From a virus: DNA of 29,312 bases. Below, in pieces: positions 1 through 9,024 of this stretch. Positions within the stretch are counted from its first letter, which is position 1. The number at the start of each line of letters is the position of its first letter. The notes beneath the pieces are model-generated. The model ran no database searches. It was not told where the DNA came from and saw only the letters and a program-made list of their open reading frames with translations. A program made the translations under genes and the position numbers. The stretch spans positions 1-29,312 of IMG/VR virus record IMGVR_UViG_3300027977_000148; one strand, given 5' to 3'.

Positions 1-3000
1 TCAGTAATTATGGAGAGGGTATTTTTGTCGCTCTCTTTCGGAACTTTCACGGTCTTCTTCTGTGATCCCTTCGCCTTCCTGTACATGTCCGCCAAAAAAC
101 CGCTCGCCTCCCTGCCTTTCGGGACGAGTTCTTTCGTAAGTGTCTTATAGAGCTTTTCGTCTGTACCGCCACGAGCGAACGTAGACTCGTACGCCTCTAC
201 AAAGTATGCAGGATCATTCAGTCGTGCCGTATCCACTGTCTCGCCAGTGATTGTTCTGACGTACGGTTTGAAGCCTTCGGGAACGGTTATCGGAGTCGCA
301 CGGAGTATTTCGGTAAATGCCTTATCCACAATCGCCTGCTCCTCCTTCGTCATTTTGAGGTACGGGAATGGGTCATTGTTTTCTTGCGCCTCTTTAATAA
401 GTGCGTTCATTCTCGGAGTGTACGACTCATCGCTGTCCATTAGTCCTATTTGCTTCACCTCTTTCGCCGCCGCCTCAACGCGAGGAACCGTTACTTCCTT
501 TGCAACCTTTTCGTCCTTCTCTATGGCAACCACTTTACGCTTAGAACGCACGGCTTCTGCCGCAGTAACGCCTGATCCCGCGAATGGGTCAAGTACCACA
601 TCCCCTTCCTCGGTGGTCATTTCAATCAGGGCTTTCAGCATTTCCGCTGGCTTTTCCGTTTGGTATCCTTTCGGACGCACCAGCTTGAAGTTCAGATTTC
701 CGATTTTATCGGACATTCCACTCTGGTTGAAGACCAGTATACCCTCTGGCTCTATGATATTGCCCCGCATATTACGGACACGAGTAACGCCGTCCAATTG
801 GAGCTTCGTATATTCGCCGCGTCCGATAGGAGTGAACCCTTTAGTGGGGAATAGATCGTTGTACTTTTGCATGGCTTTGAGGCCACTCGCCGCCTGCGAG
901 TACATGTGAATGACGGGACTATCTTTTGTACGAAGAATGGTCTTTACGCTATCCAACAGTTTGTCGAAGTTGTCTACTGAAATGAGGTTGTATTTCACTC
1001 CCCTATTTCCGCCCTTCACGGCTGGAGTGTTATAAGGGATGTCGAGGAATACCATATCCGCCTTAAAACCCTGCTTGGCGAGCTTCGGAAGGGTAAGGAG
1101 CGCGTCTGCGGGGATAACGAACGCAACGTCTTGGTCGCCAACCTTGATCGTGTACACGCCGTCTGCCACTCTTTCAAAGTCTCCCTCCTTTGCGCCCACT
1201 CCGAGAATACGTCGAATGTTCGGCTCCAAAATACCTGTCTCATCGGCAACTTCTTTGATAGACGCTTTGCCCTTTTTCTGTATTGCGTCCTTCACTTTTT
1301 CCTTCTGGGTCTTCTTTGCAAGGTCAATGCGATGAGCACGCCAGATACCTTTGCGAGACTCCTCTGCAACCCATGTGCCGCCGTCAGTTTGTTCGAGCGA
1401 GGCGGCGTACTTTACAGCCTCCGCTTTGTCGTCAAACTCTACCGCTCCCCATTCCTGCACGTATTTCCATGCCTTTTCCGTGTAGTTACTTTTCTTTAAT
1501 TGTGGCTCTTTTTTGTCTTTTAGAGGCGTTTTAGACGATTTTTCGGCCGAAACGGGCTTATTTGCTCCACTTTTGACCGTATCCACCTGTTTTGCCACGA
1601 TGTCTTTGATACTGGAAGCGAACGACGTTTTGAGCGCAGTCGGGTCGGTGATTTGAATAGCGATGTCGTCTATGAGATCGCTCTGCTGTTCGTCAGTGAG
1701 TCCCAAGTCTGCGAAGTTCTGCTTAATATACCCGCCCAAGAATGTACGGAAGCTCTCTGCCTTCTTCGACATGTCTGCACTAAAGTTTTTCTCCGCCATT
1801 TTGAGCTGTGCTTGCTGATCCGCGAGTTCTTTTTTGAGTTCCTTCTTTGTTTGCGTACCGTCTTTTGCTCCCGCAATACTCTCTTTCAAACGCTCGATTT
1901 CGCTCACAATATCTTTCGTACCAGTCTCCATTTCTTCGGTGAGTGCAGTAAACTCCTCTTGCAAATCAGCAGGGGTCTTTTCGAGCACCTTATCGTCCAC
2001 ATCCGAGAGTGCCTTCTTCGTGTCGGCGAGTGTAGTCTTCTTTGCTACAACTGGCTTGGGAGCGGGTGTGGCCGTTTCGCGTGAAACCACGTCGGTAACA
2101 AGCGCAATAGCGTCTTCTGTTCCTATTTTACTGGAGAGTTCAAGTGCGACTTGGTTTGGACTTTTACCAGAGGAGAGTTCAGCTCGTACGGTTTCCTCCG
2201 TTGGAGTATTTCGTACGGTTTCAAATACCTCCTTTGTCGCCGTTGCCGACCGCTGGTTTTCTTCTTCAACTGCTCGCACTGCGTCCTGTACTCCCCTCTC
2301 ATCAGCGGCCGCTACCTTATCGAGAAACGCCTGCTTCTCGGTTACGGTTTTCAACTTGCTATACGCGTCAGTCCACTCCACGCCTAAATTGAGAGCCACC
2401 TGATCAAGATACTTTTCTCGTATCTTTTCTTCCCCAAATTGATTGATACGTCCGCCCGCTTGGAATATCACACCCATGACAGCTCCAATAAAGCCACTTT
2501 CCTGCGCCTTTGGATCAGAGAGTGCAAGTTCAAGCGACGAAAGGTCAGTAAGCCCCAGCGCACGCTGTTGCGCTCCGTATTGAAATACCTCCTCACCTCC
2601 CTCTGTCGCCCCTCCTACGGCAAGCGCGGCGGTTTCCATAAGGATCTTCGACATGATAGAGCCACTCCCCAGCTTCAAAGGAGAAAGCGCGAGTGCAACC
2701 TGTACTGCGTCAAGTCCTAAGAGTTTCATGTTATCCTCGAAGACCTGCCTTCCCGCGGCAATGGCTTCCTTTTCGCCCATGCCGTTGTGTTTTGCGTTTT
2801 TGTATGTTTCCTCTGCTTCTGCCGAACTCTCAAACGCTCGCATGGTTGTACCTCCTGTTACCGCTCCTGCCACGCCTGCCGCTACTTTAGCGAAGGTCGA
2901 AGATCCGAGGAGTGCCGAGACTGCATTCGATGTTGCGGCATAGGGAATAGCCGCCGCTTTCATAAAAGCAAGCGTAACTGGTGTATTCTCTGCAACAGTC

Positions 3001-3773
3001 GTGAGCCAGAAGTCAGGGTTCCCCATTTTGTCCAGCCCGAACTCCTGTGCAGAGGCCGCACGCGATCGTTCAGTTGAAAACGTCTCGCGCATTTGTTCTG
3101 AAAAGTCTGCAAAGAAGTCCCCCATTGCGTTGCTCTTTCCGTAAATAGAACGAGTCGCGAAGTTGAGAGGCGACGCAATCATAGTGTCAATGATGTTCGC
3201 TGTACCACGCCCAGAGAATGACTTACTAGCTTCCGTAAGATTGCCCGTGAGTTCTTGTGCAAGGAAGTCCAGTGTTTCACCTTGCGCTTCCCCACTTTCT
3301 ACCACATTTAGCCCTTCGGCCACTTCCCTAAACATCGTGGTTTCGGAGAGCTTGTTCGTGATTGTGTCGAAAAACGACTTGGAGCTGTCAAAGAGAAACT
3401 TCGCTGTATGCGTGCCAAAGGTATCTTTCTTACTCTCTACTACGTCGCGCGGTGCTGGCTTTTCTTCGTTATAGAGAGACTCTGCCATTCGTCTCTGTGC
3501 CGCGGCTTTTTCTTCGCCTGTGGTCAGCCCCTCGGCCGCTTCTTGGAAGAACTTTGTGTTACCGAGCACACCGAGTCCCCTGTCGCCCATTATTGCGCTT
3601 CCGATTGATTTGAGTGTGTTGCCGACCGCGCTCGTAAAGCCAGTATCAAACTCCACCTGATCTTTGTAGGCGGGATGTTTGGCAATGATTTTCTCCGCAA
3701 GTTGCTTGTCGTCTACACTGGCATATTGCGGGTACTTTGCCTTGATTTGCTTTGCAAAGTCGGTGTACTTCAT
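1..3773 (-). CDS. Giant polyvalent/ejection-type protein with winged helix and DNA methyltransferase domain (3' end outside window)
   Basis: An open frame of at least 1257 codons starts at the ATG ending at 3773, two bases after the LysM gene stops, and runs off the left edge. The N-terminus (about residues 1-45, MKYTDFAKQIKAKYPQY) resembles the short opening module of large phage virion proteins. Long helical and Ala/Glu/Lys-rich stretches follow. About residues 824-876 look like a winged helix (KASIKEVADETGILEPNIRR, then a short hairpin). About residues 880-1090 look like a beta-class amino-methyltransferase: a motif IV variant DIPYN at residue 911 (usually DPPY), a TEKP segment, then motif I DPFAGSG at residue 1062 and VVAIEKDE. 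Order IV then I defines the beta class (N6-adenine or N4-cytosine). Being last in the tail module suggests an injected virion protein that protects incoming DNA; that role is inferred. The DIPY variant leaves activity uncertain. Confidence 0.8.
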   Translation of the reverse strand, partial: MKYTDFAKQIKAKYPQYASVDDKQLAEKIIAKHPAYKDQVEFDTGFTSAVGNTLKSIGSAIMGDRGLGVLGNTKFFQEAAEGLTTGEEKAAAQRRMAESLYNEEKPAPRDVVESKKDTFGTHTAKFLFDSSKSFFDTITNKLSETTMFREVAEGLNVVESGEAQGETLDFLAQELTGNLTEASKSFSGRGTANIIDTMIASPLNFATRSIYGKSNAMGDFFADFSEQMRETFSTERSRAASAQEFGLDKMGNPDFWLTTVAENTPVTLAFMKAAAIPYAATSNAVSALLGSSTFAKVAAGVAGAVTGGTTMRAFESSAEAEETYKNAKHNGMGEKEAIAAGRQVFEDNMKLLGLDAVQVALALSPLKLGSGSIMSKILMETAALAVGGATEGGEEVFQYGAQQRALGLTDLSSLELALSDPKAQESGFIGAVMGVIFQAGGRINQFGEEKIREKYLDQVALNLGVEWTDAYSKLKTVTEKQAFLDKVAAADERGVQDAVRAVEEENQRSATATKEVFETVRNTPTEETVRAELSSGKSPNQVALELSSKIGTEDAIALVTDVVSRETATPAPKPVVAKKTTLADTKKALSDVDDKVLEKTPADLQEEFTALTEEMETGTKDIVSEIERLKESIAGAKDGTQTKKELKKELADQQAQLKMAEKNFSADMSKKAESFRTFLGGYIKQNFADLGLTDEQQSDLIDDIAIQITDPTALKTSFASSIKDIVAKQVDTVKSGANKPVSAEKSSKTPLKDKKEPQLKKSNYTEKAWKYVQEWGAVEFDDKAEAVKYAASLEQTDGGTWVAEESRKGIWRAHRIDLAKKTQKEKVKDAIQKKGKASIKEVADETGILEPNIRRILGVGAKEGDFERVADGVYTIKVGDQDVAFVIPADALLTLPKLAKQGFKADMVFLDIPYNTPAVKGGNRGVKYNLISVDNFDKLLDSVKTILRTKDSPVIHMYSQAASGLKAMQKYNDLFPTKGFTPIGRGEYTKLQLDGVTRVRNMRGNIIEPEGILVFNQSGMSDKIGNLNFKLVRPKGYQTEKPAEMLKALIEMTTEEGDVVLDPFAGSGVTAAEAVRSKRKVVAIEKDEKVAKEVTVPRVEAAAKEVKQIGLMDSDESYTPRMNALIKEAQENNDPFPYLKMTKEEQAIVDKAFTEILRATPITVPEGFKPYVRTITGETVDTARLNDPAYFVEAYESTFARGGTDEKLYKTLTKELVPKGREASGFLADMYRKAKGSQKKTVKVPKESDKNTLSIIT

Positions 3774-3775
3774 AG

Positions 3776-5191
3776 TTATTCTCCTAGTATACCAAGCGGA
3801 TCGTCTGCACTCCCACCTTCTCCACCGATGTCATAGGAGTATTCCTCGTCTTCTTTGTTGTAGAAAATGTTGTCCCAATACTCCTTCCCTTTTTCGCCGT
3901 ACTTCTTCACGAACGCCTTGCGCTTTGTTTCGGCTTCGGCCGCACTGGTAAAGGTGTCAGGAACATCGCCTTGCATAGCAGACTGGTTCTTCTTATCGGT
4001 GTTTACTACAGCCGCGTCAGCCCATGACTTTGCGGCAGAGGCATTCCGAGCACCTGTGAGAGCGTTCGACGCTTGAATATCAGACTCTTTCTTCTTAATA
4101 TCGAGTTTATCTTTCGTTGCCGTCATTATGGACGTTTCGAGCGTCGAGTAGACGGTCGCGTAGTCAAGCCCCGTTTGCTGTGCGAGTTTCGTAATAAACG
4201 CGTCGCGTTCCTCTGGAGACATACCCTCATAATCGCCCGCATACTGTGGAGCGAGCGCGGCAAGACGCTCCTTCATTTTAGTTACTTGCGCCGCATGTTT
4301 TGTTTCTTCTTCCTTACGCAAATCACGGAGCAGTTTGTACTGCGACTCTGCTTCGCGTTCAACGTCCTCCAGTTGTGCGCGCATACTGCTCTCGACTTTT
4401 TCGAGGTCGTCCAGCTTGTCGCGAAGGAGTCCGCTTGCGCCCGCGTCTCGTGCAGACTTCGCCTGTGCGATGAGTGAGTTTCTCTGATTATCGAGTTCAG
4501 AAATCTTGTCAGACGCTTCTTGCTCTCGTAGCGAAATAGCGTCGCGGAAAGCGATCGGCGTATACTGTCCGCCGTTTCCAAGTCCATACGCTTTTACACG
4601 GTCAATGTTCAGTTGGTTGATACGACGCTGTTCGTCGGTGCGTTTATCATAACTTGTATTGATACGGTCAATCGTTGCCTGTGTGGTTGCGTCTACAGCG
4701 GCAAGAGAAGTGGTGTACAGATTTTCGTATTCTTTCTTTCGAGTTGTCGCCTCGACTTCAAATTGTGCCGCCTGATCCTTTTCCCACTTATTGAGTTTAT
4801 CGAGCAAAGGATCGCCCGTTGTTTGAACCTCTCCCGCCGCGTCTTTTTTTTCTCCTGTTGCAAATGGAGTTTGCTCGGTGGTTTTAGTTTCTGTCTTGGT
4901 TTTACCAAGTACACTATCAGAAAAAGCAGTATCTATGCCGCTTATTTTGTCGCTATCATCGCGAAACTGTTGCTCGTTGTCTTTTGAAGACACGACGGGA
5001 CTGCCTTGTTGGAGTGTCTTAATCGCGTTCGGGTCGTAATTGCCGAGATTGATTTCCTCTCCCTCCCTAATCAAGTCAAAGTTGCCGCTTGGCACACTGT
5101 TGATACCTGCGGCTTTGTAGTTAGCAAACCCGTAGTTTTGAGAGATTTTGTTCAGGGTGTCCCCCTTTTTTACTTTATAGACGAAAGCCAT
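3776..5191 (-). CDS. LysM-domain coiled-coil virion protein
   Basis: A 471-residue protein. Residues about 4-50 form a LysM repeat (YKVKKGDTLNKISQNYGFAN, then an isolated INLG end), a peptidoglycan-binding fold. The middle, about residues 130-330, is charged and rich in Glu, Lys, Gln and Arg with heptad-like spacing, so a long coiled coil is likely. The C-terminus is acidic and Gly/Asp-rich. No catalytic wall-hydrolase motif is visible. It lies 2 bases upstream of the giant methyltransferase protein and 4 bases after the glycine-rich fibre. A tail or ejection protein that contacts the cell wall during DNA entry fits this position, but that is inferred from LysM and context. Confidence 0.7.
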   Translation of the reverse strand: MAFVYKVKKGDTLNKISQNYGFANYKAAGINSVPSGNFDLIREGEEINLGNYDPNAIKTLQQGSPVVSSKDNEQQFRDDSDKISGIDTAFSDSVLGKTKTETKTTEQTPFATGEKKDAAGEVQTTGDPLLDKLNKWEKDQAAQFEVEATTRKKEYENLYTTSLAAVDATTQATIDRINTSYDKRTDEQRRINQLNIDRVKAYGLGNGGQYTPIAFRDAISLREQEASDKISELDNQRNSLIAQAKSARDAGASGLLRDKLDDLEKVESSMRAQLEDVEREAESQYKLLRDLRKEEETKHAAQVTKMKERLAALAPQYAGDYEGMSPEERDAFITKLAQQTGLDYATVYSTLETSIMTATKDKLDIKKKESDIQASNALTGARNASAAKSWADAAVVNTDKKNQSAMQGDVPDTFTSAAEAETKRKAFVKKYGEKGKEYWDNIFYNKEDEEYSYDIGGEGGSADDPLGILGE

Positions 5192-5195
5192 AGGG

Positions 5196-7178
5196 TTACA
5201 TGTATGTTATGACGATGATGAGTCCGCTACCGCCAGCCGCACCTGCGCCCGACGTTGTTTCTGACGCTCCACCGCCTCCACCGCCAGAGCCGTTTATTCC
5301 AGCACCGCCGATAGTACCCGCTCCAGCCGAACCGTTTGCCGCACCTCCGCCACCACCTGTTCCGCCATAGAGCTTACTGCTGTTCGAGTTTCCAATAGTA
5401 CCTACAGCACCACCAGCGGCGACAAAGTTTGTGATGAAACCACCGCCGACACCAGGGGCTTTAACTGTTCCAACAGAGTTCAGTCCTCCGCCTGCTCCAC
5501 CACCACGAGCAGAACGTAGTGCGGCTGTATCGGTTCCTGCCGCGCCGCCTGCGTCCGCCGCCGTGCCTGTACCTCCCATACCGCCTGCTTCAAGCAAGTC
5601 TCCGTTTTTGTCAGCCGCACCTCCCTCACCCCCCACTGATGTCGAAACCGTACCACCCGCACCTCCCAATCCTGGCTGTGCCGCAAGGAGTGTTGCTGTT
5701 CCAAACGAAGTCGCTCCGCCCGTCGAACCTGCGTTTCCGTCGTTATCGGAACCTGTAACAGTCGCTCCGCCCGCTCCACCTGCGCCGATAGTAACGGTTT
5801 CAGTTGCGCCAAGACCTGCGGCAAGAAACGCCTTATGTGCAAACGAACCGCCCCCGCCCCCTCCACCACCACCCGCAGTCGTTCCGTCAGCTTCACGACG
5901 GCCTGATCCACCGCCTCCACCTGCACCCCACATATACACTTCGACAGTGAGTGCTCCCGAAGGCTTCGTCCATGTCCCTGATGATGTAAATGTTTGAATA
6001 TCAACCGTTGCAGGTGCAACTGCCGCCTGACTCTGCATTTGAAAGTCAGTACCGTCGTACACCACTTCAACGATTTGCCCTGCCTCGATGTCTCCTGTTG
6101 CGAGATCTGCGTCATTGAGCTTCTTGATAGCGAGAGCGGAAAGACCAGAGACAGCGAGTGTTGCCGCCCCCGTATTTGCTACATCCGCAAGGAAACGGAA
6201 GTGCATACCCGTAACGTATGCGGTGATTGCGGGGGTGATAGTTATTGCATACGAATCCGTACCAACGGCAGAGGCCGCATACCACGCTGTGCCCGCTTCC
6301 AGTTTTTCAATGAGATCCTGCTGGTTTTCGGTAATCTGCTGGTCAAATCGTGGCTTCAAATAGAACTTCGTTGTGGTGTGGGCATATCCAATGGATACCT
6401 CCTTTGTTCCTGGGGTCGTAGAGAATCCGCCCGCAGTGTTTGAAGCGTAGTATTTCGTATTGGCAGTAAAGATCGCACTTGCCGCTTCGTGTGTTCCACC
6501 AACCGTAACACCGCCTGCAATAGCTCCTCCGTCGGTTCCCGCGCCTCGCGTAATTCCAAGCATTGAGTTTTCAACTTGTGCCGCGGTATCCGCGTCGGCA
6601 GGCTTCCACTCCCCGTCCGCGACATCGAGATATACGAATTGGTCTACGGTGAGAACTGCGCCACCCGTCGCAGGGACTACGATAGGAGTGAGTGTCAGCG
6701 TTCCAATAACAGCCGCGTCGAGCTGGCTCTTTCGCACCAACTCGTTTGCCGCGCTTGCGTCTGCGCTCGATATTGGAGCAAGTGTAAATGTCTGGAGAGC
6801 CGCCCATGTTTGTGCGTTATTAAGATTTCCGAATTGTGAAACAGTGAGCGGGTCGTTCGTTACAATTACTTCTGCGCCCGATGAAAAGGCATTTCCTGTG
6901 GAAGATCCCGCGTATGGAGTAGTGGGGTTTAAGTTGCGACCGCTTGAAGCAACTGTGAGCGTCGCCGTACCGTCCACTGCTGTAGAAATGGCCGAAAACT
7001 TGATCATTTCTATCGTATCTCCTTGCTTGATTACGATAACGCCCCACGCACCAAAGTTCGCGAGTGTAAGATTGTTTTCCTTACTGTCTTGGAGCTTCCG
7101 AAGGACGACTGACGTTGCTGTAGTCGTCAGTGGAACTTTAAGATAGGTCTTTAATGCTTTTACAATGTATTGCGCCAT
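5196..7178 (-). CDS. Tail fibre/receptor-binding protein with large glycine-rich C-terminal domain
   Basis: A 660-residue protein. The N-terminal 150 residues include a linker typical of fibres (NELVRKSQLDAAV). Residues 308-381 are a beta module shared, at about 62 percent identity by eye, with the fibre at 11820-12827. From about residue 392 the pattern FTSSGTWTKP opens a glycine-rich domain with many runs of G, ending SGLIIVITYM. Such domains occur at the tips of phage fibres, where glycine-rich loops bind receptors. The start is the ATG ending at 7178. A TGATACAAT motif lies 6 bases upstream, so the gene may have its own promoter. Assignment as a receptor-binding protein comes from composition and location. 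Confidence 0.75.
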   Translation of the reverse strand: MAQYIVKALKTYLKVPLTTTATSVVLRKLQDSKENNLTLANFGAWGVIVIKQGDTIEMIKFSAISTAVDGTATLTVASSGRNLNPTTPYAGSSTGNAFSSGAEVIVTNDPLTVSQFGNLNNAQTWAALQTFTLAPISSADASAANELVRKSQLDAAVIGTLTLTPIVVPATGGAVLTVDQFVYLDVADGEWKPADADTAAQVENSMLGITRGAGTDGGAIAGGVTVGGTHEAASAIFTANTKYYASNTAGGFSTTPGTKEVSIGYAHTTTKFYLKPRFDQQITENQQDLIEKLEAGTAWYAASAVGTDSYAITITPAITAYVTGMHFRFLADVANTGAATLAVSGLSALAIKKLNDADLATGDIEAGQIVEVVYDGTDFQMQSQAAVAPATVDIQTFTSSGTWTKPSGALTVEVYMWGAGGGGGSGRREADGTTAGGGGGGGGGSFAHKAFLAAGLGATETVTIGAGGAGGATVTGSDNDGNAGSTGGATSFGTATLLAAQPGLGGAGGTVSTSVGGEGGAADKNGDLLEAGGMGGTGTAADAGGAAGTDTAALRSARGGGAGGGLNSVGTVKAPGVGGGFITNFVAAGGAVGTIGNSNSSKLYGGTGGGGGAANGSAGAGTIGGAGINGSGGGGGGASETTSGAGAAGGSGLIIVITYM

Positions 7179-7184
7179 AAAGGT

Positions 7185-7193
7185 ATTGTATCA
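7185..7193 (-). promoter_or_regulatory. Extended -10 promoter candidate for the glycine-rich fibre gene
   Basis: The minus strand reads TGATACAAT, a TG-n-TATAAT type extended -10, followed by ACCTTT and the ATG. Transcription starting about 7 bases past the -10 would begin at or near the start codon, giving a leaderless message. No good -35 is visible. The same nonamer precedes the portal gene. Confidence 0.4.
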
Positions 7194-7208
7194 CTGATAA
7201 ATATGTCT

Positions 7209-9023
7209 CTACTTACTAATGAACAGGTCGTTCCCTATTTTTCGCGGAGCGGCTTGTTCGTCAATCCACCACGCGAGCAAATGGAACTCGTTGTCTATTC
7301 CCGTGATCGTTATTTTGAGTCCGAAGTCGAACCACGATACCGCGTTGAACTTCGAGAACACAGGTACGCGGCGAAGCTCTGACACTTCCATGTCCGCTCC
7401 CGCCCAGCTTCGATCGGCGTATGGGTGTGTTGCCCAGCTCACGTCGTCATTGACCGCATAGGAGGTAACAGTGGAGCCGTCTATCTCGAAATTGGTGGTT
7501 GTTTTGCCTGCCTCCTCCTCGAAATACTGGTCTACTGTGGCAACGGTATCCACCGTCATGCGAGCCGAAAGACCGATCATAGTGTGCTGTTTGTAGCGGA
7601 GTGGGTGGTCGCCATGAAGGTATCCGAAAGCGATTATTGCCTCGATAGGAGTATCCAGGTCGTCTCGCCCTGAAAATATCTTGTACGTCTCGTTTTGGGC
7701 GCTGTGGTGGCCGTACTTTATGCCGTCTATAATGCTCATACAGTTGATTGGAAGCCCTTGTGGTGGCTGAAAATACCCCTCCACCAAGTCCAAAATGATC
7801 ATAGTGCTGTCCACAGGACAAATGAGGTAAATGGCGCGTTCAACGTAGTACACACGCACGTCAGAGAGGTCTACACGCTGGAGCAGTCCTTCCACGTCGT
7901 CAGAAATGAGCCGTATTTCGTCCACGCCCAACACCTCGTTCGAGGTTACTCGCTGGAGCGTGCTGTCCTGCGCGACATAAATGATGTCTCCCTTGTACTT
8001 GGCACAGGCCATAGGAAGTGCACCTTTGTTTTCTCCCGTTTCAAACTTCTCCACGTCCACCCACAAACTGTAGGCATTCACTTCGAGCGACTTAGTTACC
8101 TTGTACCAGTCGTCGTTGTCGGAGATCCAGAGCACATTTTTGCGTGCCACCATTGCGGTAAAGTTCCCGTCGAGGCGCATAAAAATAGGGGTAAGGGCAG
8201 TACGACTCCCCGCGGAAGGCATGACAAAGTTGAGTCCAGTAGCGAGCACATACGTTTCGATATGAGAAAAGTACACGCTCGTGCTGTTGTAGTTGGCAAC
8301 GACAATGTGGTTCTTGAACGAGTACACCACGTCTATATCAAACCCAGCCGAGATCACGTCAGACACCTTCGTGGGTTTTGTAATGACTACATCACCCGCG
8401 ACAGGGACAGGGTTCGGGGTCGTGCTTAGTGTCAAATCCTGTGCGGCGGTAGGATCGTTGGTGTAGGTGTATTCGTCGGTATCATCAACGTCCCCATTCC
8501 CGTCGAGGGAGTACACTATGACTGTCTGCGTGGTTACGTTGCCCGCGTCAAACCCCTCCTGTGCAAGCGTATTGTCCCCCGCGATCGTAATAACATCGAG
8601 TGCGTAACTCTCCACCTCCACAATCGCCCCGTTCCATTGGTAAATAGCAGTTGAACCGTCCACAAAAAAGAGACGCTTCTTCACAATGGAGCCATTATTA
8701 TCCACCCACGTTGCAAAAAATACGCGTACCGTATCAGCGTCGAGCGCAGTGTAGATCGTGTACCACTTGCTGTTGTATTTAACTTGCACTGTCTGACCGT
8801 GCACACGAATAGGACGTACACCGCCAAGCGCGTCTTTCCATACAAACTCGGAGTGGACTGCTTCGGCTACCGTTGCCAGTGTCCCGTCGTTTACCAATCC
8901 TCCGCGTGTCGTGATCTTCCCTTTGTTCACGACGACGTTCTTGGAAGGATATGCGAGGTTTTGTGGCGGGATTTTGGTAATGTCCGCACCCTCCATGTAA
9001 CCCTTAAAGTCCTCTACAATCAT
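7209..9023 (-). CDS. Probable tail nozzle/stabilisation protein (podovirus-like)
   Basis: A 604-residue protein if started at the ATG ending at 9023 (MIVEDFKGYMEGADITKIPP), 1 base after the upstream stop; an in-frame upstream extension is not needed. The N-terminal region (SKNVVVNKGKITTRGG) resembles the opening of beta-propeller tail-hub proteins of short-tailed phages, in which a list of named values is mapped onto a repeated beta fold. The rest is rich in beta-strand patterns (Val/Ile/Tyr alternation, many Asp-Gly turns) without enzyme motifs. Its place next to the 391-residue protein and the fibres supports a tail-nozzle or stabilisation role. It is a distant resemblance only, so the specific role is uncertain. 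Confidence 0.55.
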   Translation of the reverse strand: MIVEDFKGYMEGADITKIPPQNLAYPSKNVVVNKGKITTRGGLVNDGTLATVAEAVHSEFVWKDALGGVRPIRVHGQTVQVKYNSKWYTIYTALDADTVRVFFATWVDNNGSIVKKRLFFVDGSTAIYQWNGAIVEVESYALDVITIAGDNTLAQEGFDAGNVTTQTVIVYSLDGNGDVDDTDEYTYTNDPTAAQDLTLSTTPNPVPVAGDVVITKPTKVSDVISAGFDIDVVYSFKNHIVVANYNSTSVYFSHIETYVLATGLNFVMPSAGSRTALTPIFMRLDGNFTAMVARKNVLWISDNDDWYKVTKSLEVNAYSLWVDVEKFETGENKGALPMACAKYKGDIIYVAQDSTLQRVTSNEVLGVDEIRLISDDVEGLLQRVDLSDVRVYYVERAIYLICPVDSTMIILDLVEGYFQPPQGLPINCMSIIDGIKYGHHSAQNETYKIFSGRDDLDTPIEAIIAFGYLHGDHPLRYKQHTMIGLSARMTVDTVATVDQYFEEEAGKTTTNFEIDGSTVTSYAVNDDVSWATHPYADRSWAGADMEVSELRRVPVFSKFNAVSWFDFGLKITITGIDNEFHLLAWWIDEQAAPRKIGNDLFISK

Positions 9024-9024
9024 A

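Noticed and set aside
322-330. Third DnaA box (TTATCCACA) within the methyltransferase gene
   Set aside because: Isolated within a coding region, without palindromes or AT-rich sequence nearby, so likely chance.
5431-5997. Plus-strand Pro-rich open frame across the glycine-rich fibre gene
   Set aside because: It is the complementary reading of glycine codons (GGN gives NCC) and only mirrors the fibre gene.
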